64,000 bases of DNA, taken from Paraburkholderia sp. D15 (GTDB taxonomy: Bacteria; Pseudomonadota; Gammaproteobacteria; Burkholderiales; Burkholderiaceae). The number at the start of each line of letters is the position of its first letter. The stretch's first letter is position 1. The translations under genes were made by a program, and so were the position numbers. Positions 47,458-57,300 of this stretch are shown here, one piece after another. The notes below the pieces were generated by a model, which saw nothing but the letters and a program-made list of their open reading frames with translations, did no database searches and was not told the origin of the DNA. Location: contig NZ_CP110396.1 of the NCBI RefSeq assembly GCF_029910215.1, forward strand, positions 3,162,001-3,226,000. The letters run 5' to 3'.

Positions 47458-49626
47458 ATGGAGATCGTGACCGTGCAGCGTGCGGAACGTGTCGCAGTCG
47501 ATTTCCCCATGCCGTCGCGCAATTTCGCGGCGACGCGGCGCTTGCTGCTGGTCGTGCTCGCCGTGTCGATCCTCTTTCCGCTCGCCTGTCTCGCGGGTTA
47601 TGGCTATTTCGATTACCAGCGCCGTATCGCCGATTCGAACGACATGATCGACCGGCTCGCGCGCGTGGCCGAGGAACAGGCGGTCAAGGTACTGGACCTC
47701 AACCAGCAGATGGCCTCGCGCATCGTCGAATTGCTCGGCAACGCGGACGACGCGCAGATCCGCACGCGCGAGTCGGAATTGCATGACCGTCTGCGCGAAA
47801 TCGGCGGGGACTTTCCGCAGGTGTCGTCGATCTACCTGGTCGGCGTCAATGGCGATCTGCTGGTATCGAGCCTCGCGTATCCGGCGCCGGCCATGTCGAA
47901 CGCGCAACGCGACGACTTCACCGCGGCCAAGGCCATGCGTCCGCAACCGTATTTCTCGTTGCCGATGTTCGGGCCGGTATCGCGGACCAATGTCTTTACG
48001 ACATCGATCGGCCGGTCCGGCGTGGACGGTCAGTTCCTCGGCGAGGTGTCGGTGGCGCTGCGCCGCGATTATTTTTCCCGCTTCTATCAGGAACTGACGA
48101 ACGGCGACGCGTCGCTGGCGCTCGGCTTGTATCGTCAGGACGGCAATCTGCTGGTGCGCTATCCCGCCTGGCCGCCGGGTTCGAAACCGACCGCGCAGAG
48201 CGCGTTCACCGAAGCGCTGCGCGACAAACAATTGTTCGGTCACGTGCGTCTGCATTCGACGGTGGACGGCGTGGAACGCCTGCTCGCGTTTCGCCGCGTC
48301 GGCGACTATCCGCTCTACGTGATGAGTGCATACGCAACCGATTCGATCGGCGCGGCATGGCGGCAGCACTTTCTGATGATCGCGACGCTGACCGCGGTGC
48401 CGTGCATCGCGATCTGGCTGCTGGTGTTCTATTCGCTGCGCCAGCTCGAAGGCGAGCGCCGCGCGTGGGAGCGCTGGCAGGGCGAGGTCGCGATGCGTCT
48501 GTCGGCCGAAGCGGCGAGCCGCCAGTTGCAGCGCATGGGCGCGCTCGGCAATCTGGTCGCCAACGTCGCGCACGACTTCAACAATCTGCTGATGGTGGTC
48601 TCCGCCAATACCGAACTCGCGCGGCTCAAACGCTACAACAACCTCGAGAAGGAAGTGCAGGCCGTCGAACGCGCGACCGCGACCGCGGAATCGCTGACGC
48701 GGCGTCTGTTGAGCGTCGCGCGCAAACAGCCGCTCAAGCAGGAAGCGGTCGATCTGGCCAACTGGTTGCCCGCGGCCGCGCCGCTGATCGACGCGGCGCT
48801 CGGCGACACCGTCGAACTCGCGCTGAACATGGTCGATAACGTCTGGCAGGTGCTGGCCGATCCGACCGACCTCGAATTCGCGATCATGAATCTCGCGGTC
48901 AATGCGCGCGATGCGATGCCGCGCGGCGGACACTTCGTGATTCGTTGCCAGAACAGCCGGCTGGTGGGCAGCGACACCTTGCTGCCGGATGGCGAGTACG
49001 TGCTGATCGCCTGTTCCGACGACGGCGAAGGCATGCCCGAGGCGGTCGCGCGGCGCGCCTTCGAACCGCTCTTCACCACCAAGCTGCGCGGTTCCGGCAC
49101 CGGACTCGGCCTCGCGCAGGTACTGTCGATGTGCGAGCAGGCCGGCGGCACCGCGAAGATCGAGAGCGTGCCGGGCAGCGGCACGACGGTGCGGATGTAT
49201 CTGCCGCGTCATCGCGAGCGGCAGGCGGCGTCCGCCGTGAACGCGGAGGCACTGCGCGAACTCGCGCCAGCCACCGCGGGCGTCGTGCTGCTGGTCGAGG
49301 ATAACGAGGACGTGGCGGCCGGCGTCGCGGCGGTGCTCGAAACCTTCGGCTGCGAAGTGCGGCACGAGCCGACCGCCGACCAGGCGCTCGACGTCCTCAG
49401 CGGCGGCGCACGCTTCGAACTCGTGCTGTCGGATATCCAGATGCCCGGCAAGCTCAACGGCATCGACCTCGCGGAGAAAGTGCGCAGCGCGTGGCCCTCG
49501 CAGAAGATCGCGTTGATGACCGGCTACGCGGACGAACTCGAACGCGCGCGGCGGCTGGGCGTCGCGATTCTCGCGAAGCCGTTCAATATCGACGAGCTGC
49601 ATGCGCTGGTGGCTTGCGAACCGTAA
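47458..49626 (+). CDS. Membrane hybrid histidine kinase with Cache-like sensor and receiver
   Basis: Sensor kinase of about 722 residues. First membrane segment LLLVVLAVSILFPLACLAGYGY, then a periplasmic sensor of about 280 residues (includes FPQVSSIYLVGVNGDLLVSS and FFSRFYQELTNGD), second segment FLMIATLTAVPCIAIWLLVFY, HisKA with NLVANVAHDFNNLLMVV, HATPase with NLAVNARDAMPRGG and GSGTGLGLAQVLSM, and a receiver with acceptor Asp in LVLSDIQMPGKLNG. The start is uncertain: ATG at 47413 or 47458, or GTG at 47473 with TGGAG nine bases before. No partner regulator adjoins. Confidence 0.9.
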   Translation: MEIVTVQRAERVAVDFPMPSRNFAATRRLLLVVLAVSILFPLACLAGYGYFDYQRRIADSNDMIDRLARVAEEQAVKVLDLNQQMASRIVELLGNADDAQIRTRESELHDRLREIGGDFPQVSSIYLVGVNGDLLVSSLAYPAPAMSNAQRDDFTAAKAMRPQPYFSLPMFGPVSRTNVFTTSIGRSGVDGQFLGEVSVALRRDYFSRFYQELTNGDASLALGLYRQDGNLLVRYPAWPPGSKPTAQSAFTEALRDKQLFGHVRLHSTVDGVERLLAFRRVGDYPLYVMSAYATDSIGAAWRQHFLMIATLTAVPCIAIWLLVFYSLRQLEGERRAWERWQGEVAMRLSAEAASRQLQRMGALGNLVANVAHDFNNLLMVVSANTELARLKRYNNLEKEVQAVERATATAESLTRRLLSVARKQPLKQEAVDLANWLPAAAPLIDAALGDTVELALNMVDNVWQVLADPTDLEFAIMNLAVNARDAMPRGGHFVIRCQNSRLVGSDTLLPDGEYVLIACSDDGEGMPEAVARRAFEPLFTTKLRGSGTGLGLAQVLSMCEQAGGTAKIESVPGSGTTVRMYLPRHRERQAASAVNAEALRELAPATAGVVLLVEDNEDVAAGVAAVLETFGCEVRHEPTADQALDVLSGGARFELVLSDIQMPGKLNGIDLAEKVRSAWPSQKIALMTGYADELERARRLGVAILAKPFNIDELHALVACEP

Positions 49627-49777
49627 GGCTGGTTTCGCGGAAGTCACGTGTTTTATACCTCTCCTGTGTTCGAAGCGTTTCATGACTCGCGGCACAACGC
49701 TTGCTGCGAGGGAGTCGAGGTCGGCGGCAACGGCGCGACCCGCTTCTTATTCCTTTTCATCGCACAGGAGAACAGTC

Positions 49778-50059
49778 ATGAAGATCAGAACCCTTTTGGC
49801 CACGTCGGCACTGCTCGCGGCTTCGTCGCTGGCCATGGCGCAAGGTAGCGGCGGCGGCGGTGGCGGCGGTGCGGCCGGTAACGACCCGAACGGCGGCACC
49901 AATGCCGGTTCGACGCGCGAAGGCGGCGACATGCAGGCCTCCGGCGCGACGGCGCACAAGTCGATGAAGAAGCATCACACGAAGAAGGCGAAGAAGCCGA
50001 TGACCGATACCACCAACACGCCGGGCGCCGATGCGAGCAGCGACACGAAAGGTCAGTGA
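49778..50059 (+). CDS. Small exported Gly-rich, Lys/His-tailed protein
   Basis: Protein of 93 residues. A Sec signal peptide MKIRTLLATSALLAASSLAMAQ is followed by a Gly run, a Asn/Gly/Thr-rich section and HKSMKKHHTKKAKKP. CAGGAG precedes the ATG. Similar small periplasmic proteins occur in Burkholderia; function not known. A strong terminator follows, so it is a single-gene unit. Confidence 0.75.
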   Translation: MKIRTLLATSALLAASSLAMAQGSGGGGGGGAAGNDPNGGTNAGSTREGGDMQASGATAHKSMKKHHTKKAKKPMTDTTNTPGADASSDTKGQ

Positions 50060-50080
50060 GTGATTGGACGAGCAGAACGA

Positions 50081-50116
50081 GTCGGCCCGGCGTGATGAGC
50101 GCCGGGCCGACTTTTA
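50081..50116 (+). terminator. Rho-independent terminator
   Basis: GTCGGCCCGGC pairs with GCCGGGCCGAC around a 9-base loop and is followed by TTTTAT. Ends the small Gly-rich gene. Confidence 0.9.
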
Positions 50117-50185
50117 TGGTGCGTCCGATGGAGCGGAGTCAGTACCCATGGGTCAGGATTGGTCTGATTATTCCCGGCCAGTTTC

Positions 50186-50224
50186 CACCCGCGATGGGCA
50201 CCCGCGATAGGCACCCGCGATGGG
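50186..50224 (+). repeat. 13-bp tandem repeat (CACCCGCGATGGG, 3 copies)
   Basis: Three units, the middle one with a single change, about 100 bases upstream of the alpha/beta hydrolase gene. Confidence 0.85.
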
Positions 50225-50322
50225 TATAGCGCTTGCTGAAACCGACCGCATACACGGTTATCGAGCGCCGCTCCTGACGAGCCTCCGATGGGTCCGTGTC
50301 GTCATCCATCAGGAGTTGCAAC

Positions 50323-51345
50323 ATGACACTCGGCGACACGCTCAAGGGCATGGTCGGACTCGACCCGACGGGACATGCCGACCCCGACATGAAGGCCGTG
50401 CTCGACGCGCTGAAAAGTCTCAATCCCAAGCCGATCGAAAAATGCACGGTCGCCGAAGCGAGAAATCAGCCGACGCCCACCGACGCCGTCAAACAGTTGA
50501 TGACGCAACCGGCGTTCAGCGCGCGGCCGTCGCTCGAATTCGAGGCGGTGCGCAGCGAGGACAGGATGATCGCCGGCGCGGCAGGGGCGATCCCGGCGCG
50601 CGTGTACACCCCGCAAGGCGACGGACCGTTTCCGGTGATCCTGTATTTCCACGGTGGCGGCTGGGTGCTCGCCGATCTCGACACATACGATGCGACGCCG
50701 CGTGCGATGGCCGCGCAGAGTCACGCGATCGTGGTGTCGGCGCACTACCGGCAGGCGCCCGAGCATCGTCTGCCGGCCGCGCACGACGATGCGTTCAGCG
50801 CGTGGCACTGGGTCGTCGCGAATGCGGCGAGCCTCGGCGGCGACCCGGGCAAGCTGGCGGTGATGGGCGAGAGCGCCGGTGCGAACCTCGCGATCAACGT
50901 GTCGATCCGAGCACGCGATACCGGCATGCATCGGCCCGTGCATCAGGCGCTGATCTACCCGGTGGCCAGCAATAACATCGTGTCGATTTCCTATGAAGAG
51001 AATCGCAACGCCCGGCCGCTGAACAAACCGATGATGCTGTGGTTCATGCAGAACGTGATCAACGACGAGAGCGACTTGACGAGTCCGTTGCTCGACGTGG
51101 TGAGCGCGAATCTGACGCGCCTGCCGCCCACCGTGGTCATCACCGCGGGCATCGATCCGCTCAGGTCGGACGGCGAGAAGCTGGTGCAGAAACTGCACGG
51201 CGCGGGCGTGCGGGTCGAGCATCGCAATTATCGCGGCGCGACGCATGAGTTCTTCGGGATGGCGGCCGTGGTGGAAGCGGCACGGGATGCGCAGACCTTC
51301 GTTTCCCTCGCGCAGCGGCAGGCGTTTGGGGCGGTGCCGTTATAG
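50323..51345 (+). CDS. Alpha/beta hydrolase, hormone-sensitive-lipase family esterase
   Basis: Esterase of 340 residues. Oxyanion motif HGGGW (110-114), nucleophile Ser184 in GESAGANLA, Asp278 in GIDPLRSDG, His308 in GATHEFFGM. The ATG follows CAGGAG, so the codons before it are not used. No signal peptide; the first 60 residues form the helical cap typical of the family. Substrates are short-chain esters. A long-loop terminator follows. Confidence 0.92.
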   Translation: MTLGDTLKGMVGLDPTGHADPDMKAVLDALKSLNPKPIEKCTVAEARNQPTPTDAVKQLMTQPAFSARPSLEFEAVRSEDRMIAGAAGAIPARVYTPQGDGPFPVILYFHGGGWVLADLDTYDATPRAMAAQSHAIVVSAHYRQAPEHRLPAAHDDAFSAWHWVVANAASLGGDPGKLAVMGESAGANLAINVSIRARDTGMHRPVHQALIYPVASNNIVSISYEENRNARPLNKPMMLWFMQNVINDESDLTSPLLDVVSANLTRLPPTVVITAGIDPLRSDGEKLVQKLHGAGVRVEHRNYRGATHEFFGMAAVVEAARDAQTFVSLAQRQAFGAVPL

Positions 51346-51371
51346 CCAGGTGACGCGGCGGGATGGAAACG

Positions 51372-51442
51372 AAGGCGCGCTGTTTCGCGTGGACCGATGT
51401 CGATGCGCTGGTCTCTTACGCAAAACAGCGCGCCTTTTTTTC
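51372..51442 (+). terminator. Terminator with long loop
   Basis: AAGGCGCGCTGTTT pairs with AAACAGCGCGCCTT, extended inwards by GCGT/ACGC past one mismatch; the loop is about 30 bases and eight T follow. The loop is longer than usual. Confidence 0.75.
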
Positions 51443-51520
51443 AGCGAGCCTTGGCGGCGTGATGAGTCGCGGGTTGATTGCTGAACGGTCCGGGCGATCC
51501 GTGTCGTTCAGCCGCGGCAT

Positions 51521-52540
51521 TTAGCCCTTTTCCTGCGCCGCCGCATACTTGCCGACGGCCGCCGCACCGTTCAACCGTGCGCGTTTGAGCAAGGCCTGCT
51601 GCGCTTCCTTCACGTTGCCTGCCTGTCCCTTCCACGCCTGCAACGGCGGTTCCTGCAACGCGCGTCCATACGAAAAACTCAGATTCCACGGCAGCGCGCC
51701 GAGCCGGTTCATCGCATCGAGGTTCGCGGTCGCTTCCTCGGGCGTCTGGCCGCCGGACAGAAACACGATGCCGGGCACCGCCGATGGCACCGTGCGTTTC
51801 AGCACGCGCACCGTGTGCGCGGCAATGTCCGCGACCGGCGACTGCTGCGCATGCTCCGACCCGGCCAGCACCATGCTCGGCTTGAGCAGGATATGTTCGA
51901 GCACCACGCGATGCCGATGCAGCGCATGAAACACTTCGTGCAGGACTGCCTCGGTCACTTCCGCGCTACGCTGGATCGTGCGGTCGCCGTCCATCAGCAC
52001 CTCGGGTTCGACGATCGGCACGATGCCCGCTTCCTGCGAAATCGCCGCGTAGCGCGCCAGCGAATCCGCGTTCGCTTCGATCGCGAGCCGGCTCGGCAAG
52101 CTTGCCGTGATGTTGTACACCGCACGCCATTTGGCGAAACGCGCGCCTTGCCGTTTGTAATCGACGAAGCGTTTGGCGAGACCGTCGAGGCCTTCGGTGA
52201 TTTCGTCGCCCGGCGCGAGCGCGAGCGGAATCTTGCCGAGGTCCACCTTGATGCCGGGCACGATGCCGTTTTTCGCGGCGAGTTGAGGGAAGGGCGTGCC
52301 GTCGTCGGCTTTCTGGCCGAGCGTTTCCTCGTAGAGAATCACGCCGCTCACGAACTCGCCGAGGCCCGGCGTGGTGAGCAGCAGATTGCGGTACGCACGG
52401 CGGTTTTCCTCGCTGGATTCGAGGCCGATCGTCTTGAAGCGTTTGGCGATGGTGGGGCCGCTTTCGTCGGCGGCGAGAAGGCCCTTGCCGGGTTGAACCA
52501 TCGCGTTGACGGTGGCTTGCAGCTCGCTACGGGTGTCCAT
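51521..52540 (-). CDS. Class I fructose-bisphosphate aldolase
   Basis: Schiff-base aldolase of 339 residues, cleaving fructose-1,6-bisphosphate. Near the start is GKGLLAADESGPTIAKRF; the acid region is GIVPIVEPEVLMDGDRTI and the Schiff-base Lys220 is in EHILLKPSMVLAGSEH; FLSGGQTPEEATANLDAMN binds phosphate. The ATG follows CAGGGAGCAC. Class I aldolases are less common in bacteria than class II and are often gluconeogenic. Confidence 0.95.
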   Translation of the reverse strand: MDTRSELQATVNAMVQPGKGLLAADESGPTIAKRFKTIGLESSEENRRAYRNLLLTTPGLGEFVSGVILYEETLGQKADDGTPFPQLAAKNGIVPGIKVDLGKIPLALAPGDEITEGLDGLAKRFVDYKRQGARFAKWRAVYNITASLPSRLAIEANADSLARYAAISQEAGIVPIVEPEVLMDGDRTIQRSAEVTEAVLHEVFHALHRHRVVLEHILLKPSMVLAGSEHAQQSPVADIAAHTVRVLKRTVPSAVPGIVFLSGGQTPEEATANLDAMNRLGALPWNLSFSYGRALQEPPLQAWKGQAGNVKEAQQALLKRARLNGAAAVGKYAAAQEKG

Positions 52541-52684
52541 GAGATGTGCTCCCTGTGATCCGGTTTGCGGATGAAATCCTGCGATGCGGTAGTGCTGTGA
52601 TTTCCTGCTTTTTCAACTTTCCCTATCGACCTGACTCGACCTGACTTAACCTGATGCTGCCGTTTCGACAGCGTTCGCCGCGTA

Positions 52685-53104
52685 TCATTCACCGATCAGA
52701 TGCAACACGATGTCACGATGCTGCGTATGCCGGCGATGCTCGAACAGATACAGCCCCTGCCACGTGCCGAGCACCATCCGCCCATGCTCGACCGGCACCG
52801 ACAACTGTACCTGGGTGAGCGCGGTGCGCAGATGCGCGGGCATGTCGTCGAGGCCCTCGGCGTCGTGTTCGTAACGCGCGGCGTCTTCCGGCGCGAGACT
52901 GGCGAAGTAGCGCTCCAGATCGCGCTGCACCGACGGGTCGGCGTTCTCCTGAATCAGCAGCGATGCCGACGTGTGACGGCAGAACACGGTGAGCAGTCCG
53001 GTATCGATGCGCTGTTCGGCGACGAAACGGCGTGCGTCGCCGGTGAATTCGGCGAGTCCGCGAGTGCGGGCCTGGATGCTTAGATGATGGATGGCCTGGC
53101 GCAT
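52685..53104 (-). CDS. YjbQ family (UPF0047) protein
   Basis: Protein of 139 residues: GLLTVFCRHTSASLLIQENADPSV is the family signature, with MVLGTWQGLYLFEHRRH at the C-terminus. Members bind thiamine phosphate in some reports and are otherwise uncharacterised. It starts a few bases after the thioredoxin-like gene stop, so the two may be one unit. Confidence 0.9.
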   Translation of the reverse strand: MRQAIHHLSIQARTRGLAEFTGDARRFVAEQRIDTGLLTVFCRHTSASLLIQENADPSVQRDLERYFASLAPEDAARYEHDAEGLDDMPAHLRTALTQVQLSVPVEHGRMVLGTWQGLYLFEHRRHTQHRDIVLHLIGE

Positions 53105-53114
53105 CGTGCGACGC

Positions 53115-53435
53115 TCACAGGGTGGAGAATGCCGGCGCGATGTCGGCCGCGCTCGTGGGCCGCACCACACGCGCGAGTTCGACGCCGTCGCGCAGGAAGA
53201 TCAGCGTCGGCCACAGCTTGACCTTGAACGAGCGCCCGAGCGGGCGGCCGGCGCCGTCCTCGATCTTCAGATGGCGGATGCCGGCGTGCGCTTCGAACGC
53301 CTTCGCGATCGAGGCTTGCGCGCCCTGGCAGTAACCGCACCAGTTGGTGCCGAATTCGACCACCGTGGCGCCGGGCAGGGCATCGAGCTCGGCTCGCGAA
53401 GGGGCGTCGGGGGTGTAGGCGGTGTGAGTCGTCAT
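53115..53435 (-). CDS. Thioredoxin-family protein with CGYC active site
   Basis: Cytoplasmic thioredoxin-fold protein of 106 residues with VVEFGTNWCGYCQGAQASI and the cis-Pro in KLWPTLIFLRDG. The active site is CGYC, not the CGPC of thioredoxin, which usually raises the redox potential. The ATG at 53435 lies about 48 bases from a 7-bp tandem repeat. The next gene, yjbQ, follows in 10 bases. Confidence 0.88.
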   Translation of the reverse strand: MTTHTAYTPDAPSRAELDALPGATVVEFGTNWCGYCQGAQASIAKAFEAHAGIRHLKIEDGAGRPLGRSFKVKLWPTLIFLRDGVELARVVRPTSAADIAPAFSTL

Positions 53436-53769
53436 GCGGGCTCCGGATGAATCGATGGATGCGGCAGGCGGCGTTGGATTTCGCTTTGAGCTTTGAGCTT
53501 TGAGCTTTGAGCTTTGCGCGTGGCGAGTTGCGCGTTGACTTGATGCGGACTCGCTGCGCATCGCTTTCCTGCGCATGGATCGGGTAAGAGTAGCAGCTAT
53601 GGTGGCGGCCGTCAGTGAGGCGGGTGAGGTGGTGACGGCGGGCGGCCGCCGATTGTTCATCGGCTCGACCGGGTGGCGTGTTACAAGCAAGCTCGCCCGG
53701 CATCGACCAGGTATTGGGCCGGGTTGCTGGCGTTGGCGCATCAATGAAGGTTTCACGTAAAGGAAGGGT
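53436..53769. other. Divergent intergenic region between thioredoxin-like gene and DUF2628 gene
   Basis: 334 bases with no credible gene; it holds the 7-bp repeat (53483-53516). Frames that cross it have weak starts. No clear promoter. Confidence 0.55.
53483..53516 (+). repeat. 7-bp tandem repeat (GCTTTGA, 4.9 copies)
   Basis: Four exact GCTTTGA units and a fifth lacking the last base. It lies in the presumed 5' leader or promoter of the thioredoxin-like gene. Confidence 0.9.
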
Positions 53770-54066
53770 ATGGGCGACAGGGTCTATCTGCATTACCGCG
53801 GCAACGACGAAACCGTCGCGGTCGCAACCGGATTCAGTTGGGGGGCGTGCCTGCTGGGTTTCGTGTGGGCGCTGTCGAAACGTATGTGGTTCGCCGCGTT
53901 TGTCATGCTTGGCGTGAGTGTGATTCTGATGTGCGCAGGATTGTGGGGCGAAACCGCCGATCTGGCCGGCACCGTGCTGGGCGTGGTGTTCAGTGTGGTG
54001 TGCGGGATGTATGGCAACCGCTGGCACCAGTGGACGCTGGAGCAGCGGGGGTATGTGGCGATTTGA
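53770..54066 (+). CDS. DUF2628 family small membrane protein
   Basis: Protein of 98 residues. The ATG follows AAAGGAAGG. After a short N-terminus come GFSWGACLLGFVWALSKRMWF, MLGVSVILMCAGLW and LAGTVLGVVFSVVCGMYGNRWH, giving two or three membrane helices as in DUF2628. Function unknown. It precedes the AT-rich leader of the giant gene. Confidence 0.82.
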   Translation: MGDRVYLHYRGNDETVAVATGFSWGACLLGFVWALSKRMWFAAFVMLGVSVILMCAGLWGETADLAGTVLGVVFSVVCGMYGNRWHQWTLEQRGYVAI

Positions 54067-54343
54067 GTTGTCGCGTCCGGAATTTGTCCTGACCGTGACG
54101 GATTTATCATTAATATAATTTCATCTTTAATGGGATTTAAAGGGCGATAAATAATCTGGCATTGCGGCTGTCGATATTTTGATGTTTTATCCAATAATCA
54201 GGCTGGATTTGACGTCAAGCGTTCATTCTGAAAATTCTGTCATTCAGGTATTGATTGAGTGGAATTGAATGAACGGTTTCTTCGACCGGAACAGCAGTTT
54301 GTCGGTTTTCATTCCGCGCCGCCGGACATGAGGAATCGCCGCG
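54067..54343. other. AT-rich leader of the giant OTU-LysM gene
   Basis: 277 bases, markedly AT-rich compared with the surroundings. A TATAAT box stands at 54114-54119; upstream CTGACC is 19 bases away, so the -35 match is poor. No hairpin terminator of the DUF2628 gene found. Confidence 0.55.
54114..54119 (+). promoter_or_regulatory. Candidate -10 box (TATAAT) of the giant gene
   Basis: An exact TATAAT 225 bases before the start codon; the corresponding -35 element is weak, so this is tentative. Confidence 0.3.
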
Positions 54344-57300
54344 ATGCCCATTTCTTCGTACGCCAGTAAAGACAAGGCCGCGCACGCCCGGCATGAGGTC
54401 GACGTTTCCGACATGGACGACTTCGAGGACATGGACGACGACACGCCCGAGTTCGTCGACTGCGAAGCGCCGGCTTGCGGCGCGCCGGCATGGCCGATGC
54501 CGCCGGGCGATCCGATTATCGTGCCGCCGGCTAAGCCCGCGGGCGTCGGTCATGCAATACCTGCGTCCGTCGAGCAGTTCGCCTCGCAGTTCGCCACATT
54601 TGGCGCATGGAATTACGAAGGGGGCGATCTCGTGCCCCTGGTTCTGACCCGCCTGCCTGGCTGGCAGGCAGCGGGCGTGACTCTGCAAATCGTGCAGGAC
54701 GGCATGCCGGTACAGACGTTCGGTCCCGATGCGCGTTCGGCGGGCGACGCCCGCAACGATACCGCCGATGCCGGCAACGATACCGCCGATGCCGGCAAGG
54801 TCATCACGGTACGGCGGATCGACGACTGCCATTACGTCCCCGGCGTCGATGGTCGCGATATCGACCAGGGCGCGGACGGCAACTGTCTGTTCTATTCGGT
54901 CTGGTTTGCACTTGCGCGAACCCTGCCGGCCGCGACACTGCTCAAGCTGTACGAAGGCCGGCTACCGGCCGACAAATTCGAAGCAGCGCGCTACTTTCGC
55001 CGGGCCGGCGCCCGCTACATTCGCGAAGAGTCCGCCTATTTCGCCGACTTTCTGGTGAGTGGGCATGCTGAGGTGTTTGACGAGGACGAATGGTTCGATG
55101 CGCAGGAAACGTTCGATGTGAATGAGCCGGCGGGTGCGCGGGAAACAGTCAAGGCAGACGCCACGTCCGCCGCTGCGCAAAAACCGCTAGATGCCGACGA
55201 ACCGTCAACCATCAAAGACGAAACGCTAAACCCGCCGCCGTTCTCCATGACGGAAATCGCCAAGGCCGTGCTCGTACTGGTGGGTTCGACTGCAACCGGG
55301 AAACTGTTCGGATTTGGGCTATCGCTGGCGACATCGGCGTTGCCTTACGTCGCAAACCGGTTGTTCTGGATCGGCTATCTGCTCTATCAGGCGTTTGAGT
55401 CGGCGACCCATGGCGCCTATGTCGACGCGTTTCTGGACGCGGTGTTGGCCGTACAGTTCGAATTGCTGAGCGCCGGAACGCTGACGACCCGTCTTGCCGA
55501 AAGTGCGCTGGCGGTATTGAAGCATTACGCGCCATGGTTGCTGTCGACGTTGAATGCGTTGAGTTTCACCTTGGAAATGAACGTGGTCAACATCTTCGCC
55601 TGTGTGCTCATCGCCGCGATCTATCGCTTTGTCATCGAAAAACGAATCGCCATTCATAACGGCAGTTACGCACAATCGATCGTCCGGTTGGTACAGAGAT
55701 TGCAGAAGGTGTCGTCGATCTACCGGGCCGTCGAAGAGCAATTGATGCGGCTTAACGAGATCGACAGGCAAGTTCGGTTAGAGAAGGCGGAGCGGCATGA
55801 AATACTGAAGTGGGCGAAGGAAAAGTTCGGTACAGGCTACGTGCGCGCGCTCAATCTCGCTACCAACGCCGATCCGACAGCTTCTCTCGTAGCGTTGCGC
55901 AATATGTTGGAGTCTCCGCCCACGAGTGTCGTGGTAGCGTCGCCTCCAGTTCCTGTTCCTGTTCCTGTTCCTGTTCCTGTTCCAGAGCCCGGCACCTATG
56001 CGACCTCCGCTGGCGAAAGCAAAGTCCTAAGTCCTTTGTTGCCTGTCGTAGTGACGACGACCGCGCTGGCGGTCGCTCAGCCGACGCTCCTTGCGACTGC
56101 AGTCAATCTGTTCGAAGCGATCGCACTGGCTTTGGTGAGCCCAATCCGCGCAAAGTCCGGAAGACCGGGTTTTCTGATGGCTTTGGCAGGTATCGTCGCG
56201 TCGATTCTGACTGGTGCGTACTGGCTGATCACGAGTCTGTGGAGTAGCAACGATCGTGGCGATTTCAACGGCGCATTAAGCGAGAGGGTCGCGGCGTGGA
56301 GTGAGTTCGAGCAGATTGAATCAAAAGTTGCGCGTGCCGAGTACGATCCAATCCCTTGGGATGCGGATAATCCGTCTGATCCCACTCCCGCACCCGTTCG
56401 CGCAAAAAGAAATGCCGAAGTTAAATCCGATTGGCAAGGTGCAGGAAATTTCAGGCAAGAATTTATACATAAAAAAATTAAGACTTTTAATAAATTCCAT
56501 TTTAACGAGACAGTAACAAACTTTATATTGACCGGTGAACCTGTAAAAAACCGGAATACCTATTCGGAAGGTTTTCTCGAAGCATGGCAAATATTTTCAG
56601 ATGCGCTACGCAATGCCTTGATAATAAAAAATTTACCGGAAAATGTGAGGGATTATATTGGCGGTGAAAATCTGCTCGACTTGCTGCGCGACAATAGAAT
56701 GGATGTTCGCGGGATAGCCGCCGAAGAGGCAGGGAAACTCTCCTCTCAGAACTATTTTAGCGGTGATCTGGGCAGGGCGGGTCAGGACGAAAATAAGTTA
56801 AATGATGTGCTCGATAAAATTTTCTTTTTTGAAATATTCCGTACGAAAATCAGCGGAGGTATAAAAGAATTTCCGTATCTGGAAGAAATTTTCTCCCTCA
56901 AATTGCCTGAATTCAATGTGGAGAATTTCCCTCTATACCTGGGTGCTATTCACACGGGAGCGTGGAATCTGACTGCGACAGCAGATGATTATTTTAGTCG
57001 CGCTGTTCTCGGTGGAGAAAATGCCTTTGCAGATATTTTTAAAAAATATTTTTCCGGAGACGGTCTTACCGGTGCAGCAATATTGTCGGAGATAAAAAAT
57101 AGCAAAACTATCGCTAGAGAGATATCTACGAAGTTGAACTCGATCAACAGCGAGATAGCATGGTCGAAGCGTGTACTGTACGTCAATATGTCGCCAACCG
57201 ATTCCGGACATACTGCGTCATTAAATGGATATGTCGAAAATGTAGTATTCCTTTACACATTCCTGTTGTCTATTCCGAACGCAATCTCCTATCTGGAAAT

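Noticed and set aside
53575..53760. A 61-residue plus-strand frame before the DUF2628 gene
   Set aside because: No ribosome site, Arg-rich composition and no resemblance to known proteins.
55063..55090. His241 (SGHAEVF) as the canonical catalytic His of the OTU-like domain
   Set aside because: It lacks the following Tyr and strand context; His163 in CHYVPG fits the OTU His motif far better.
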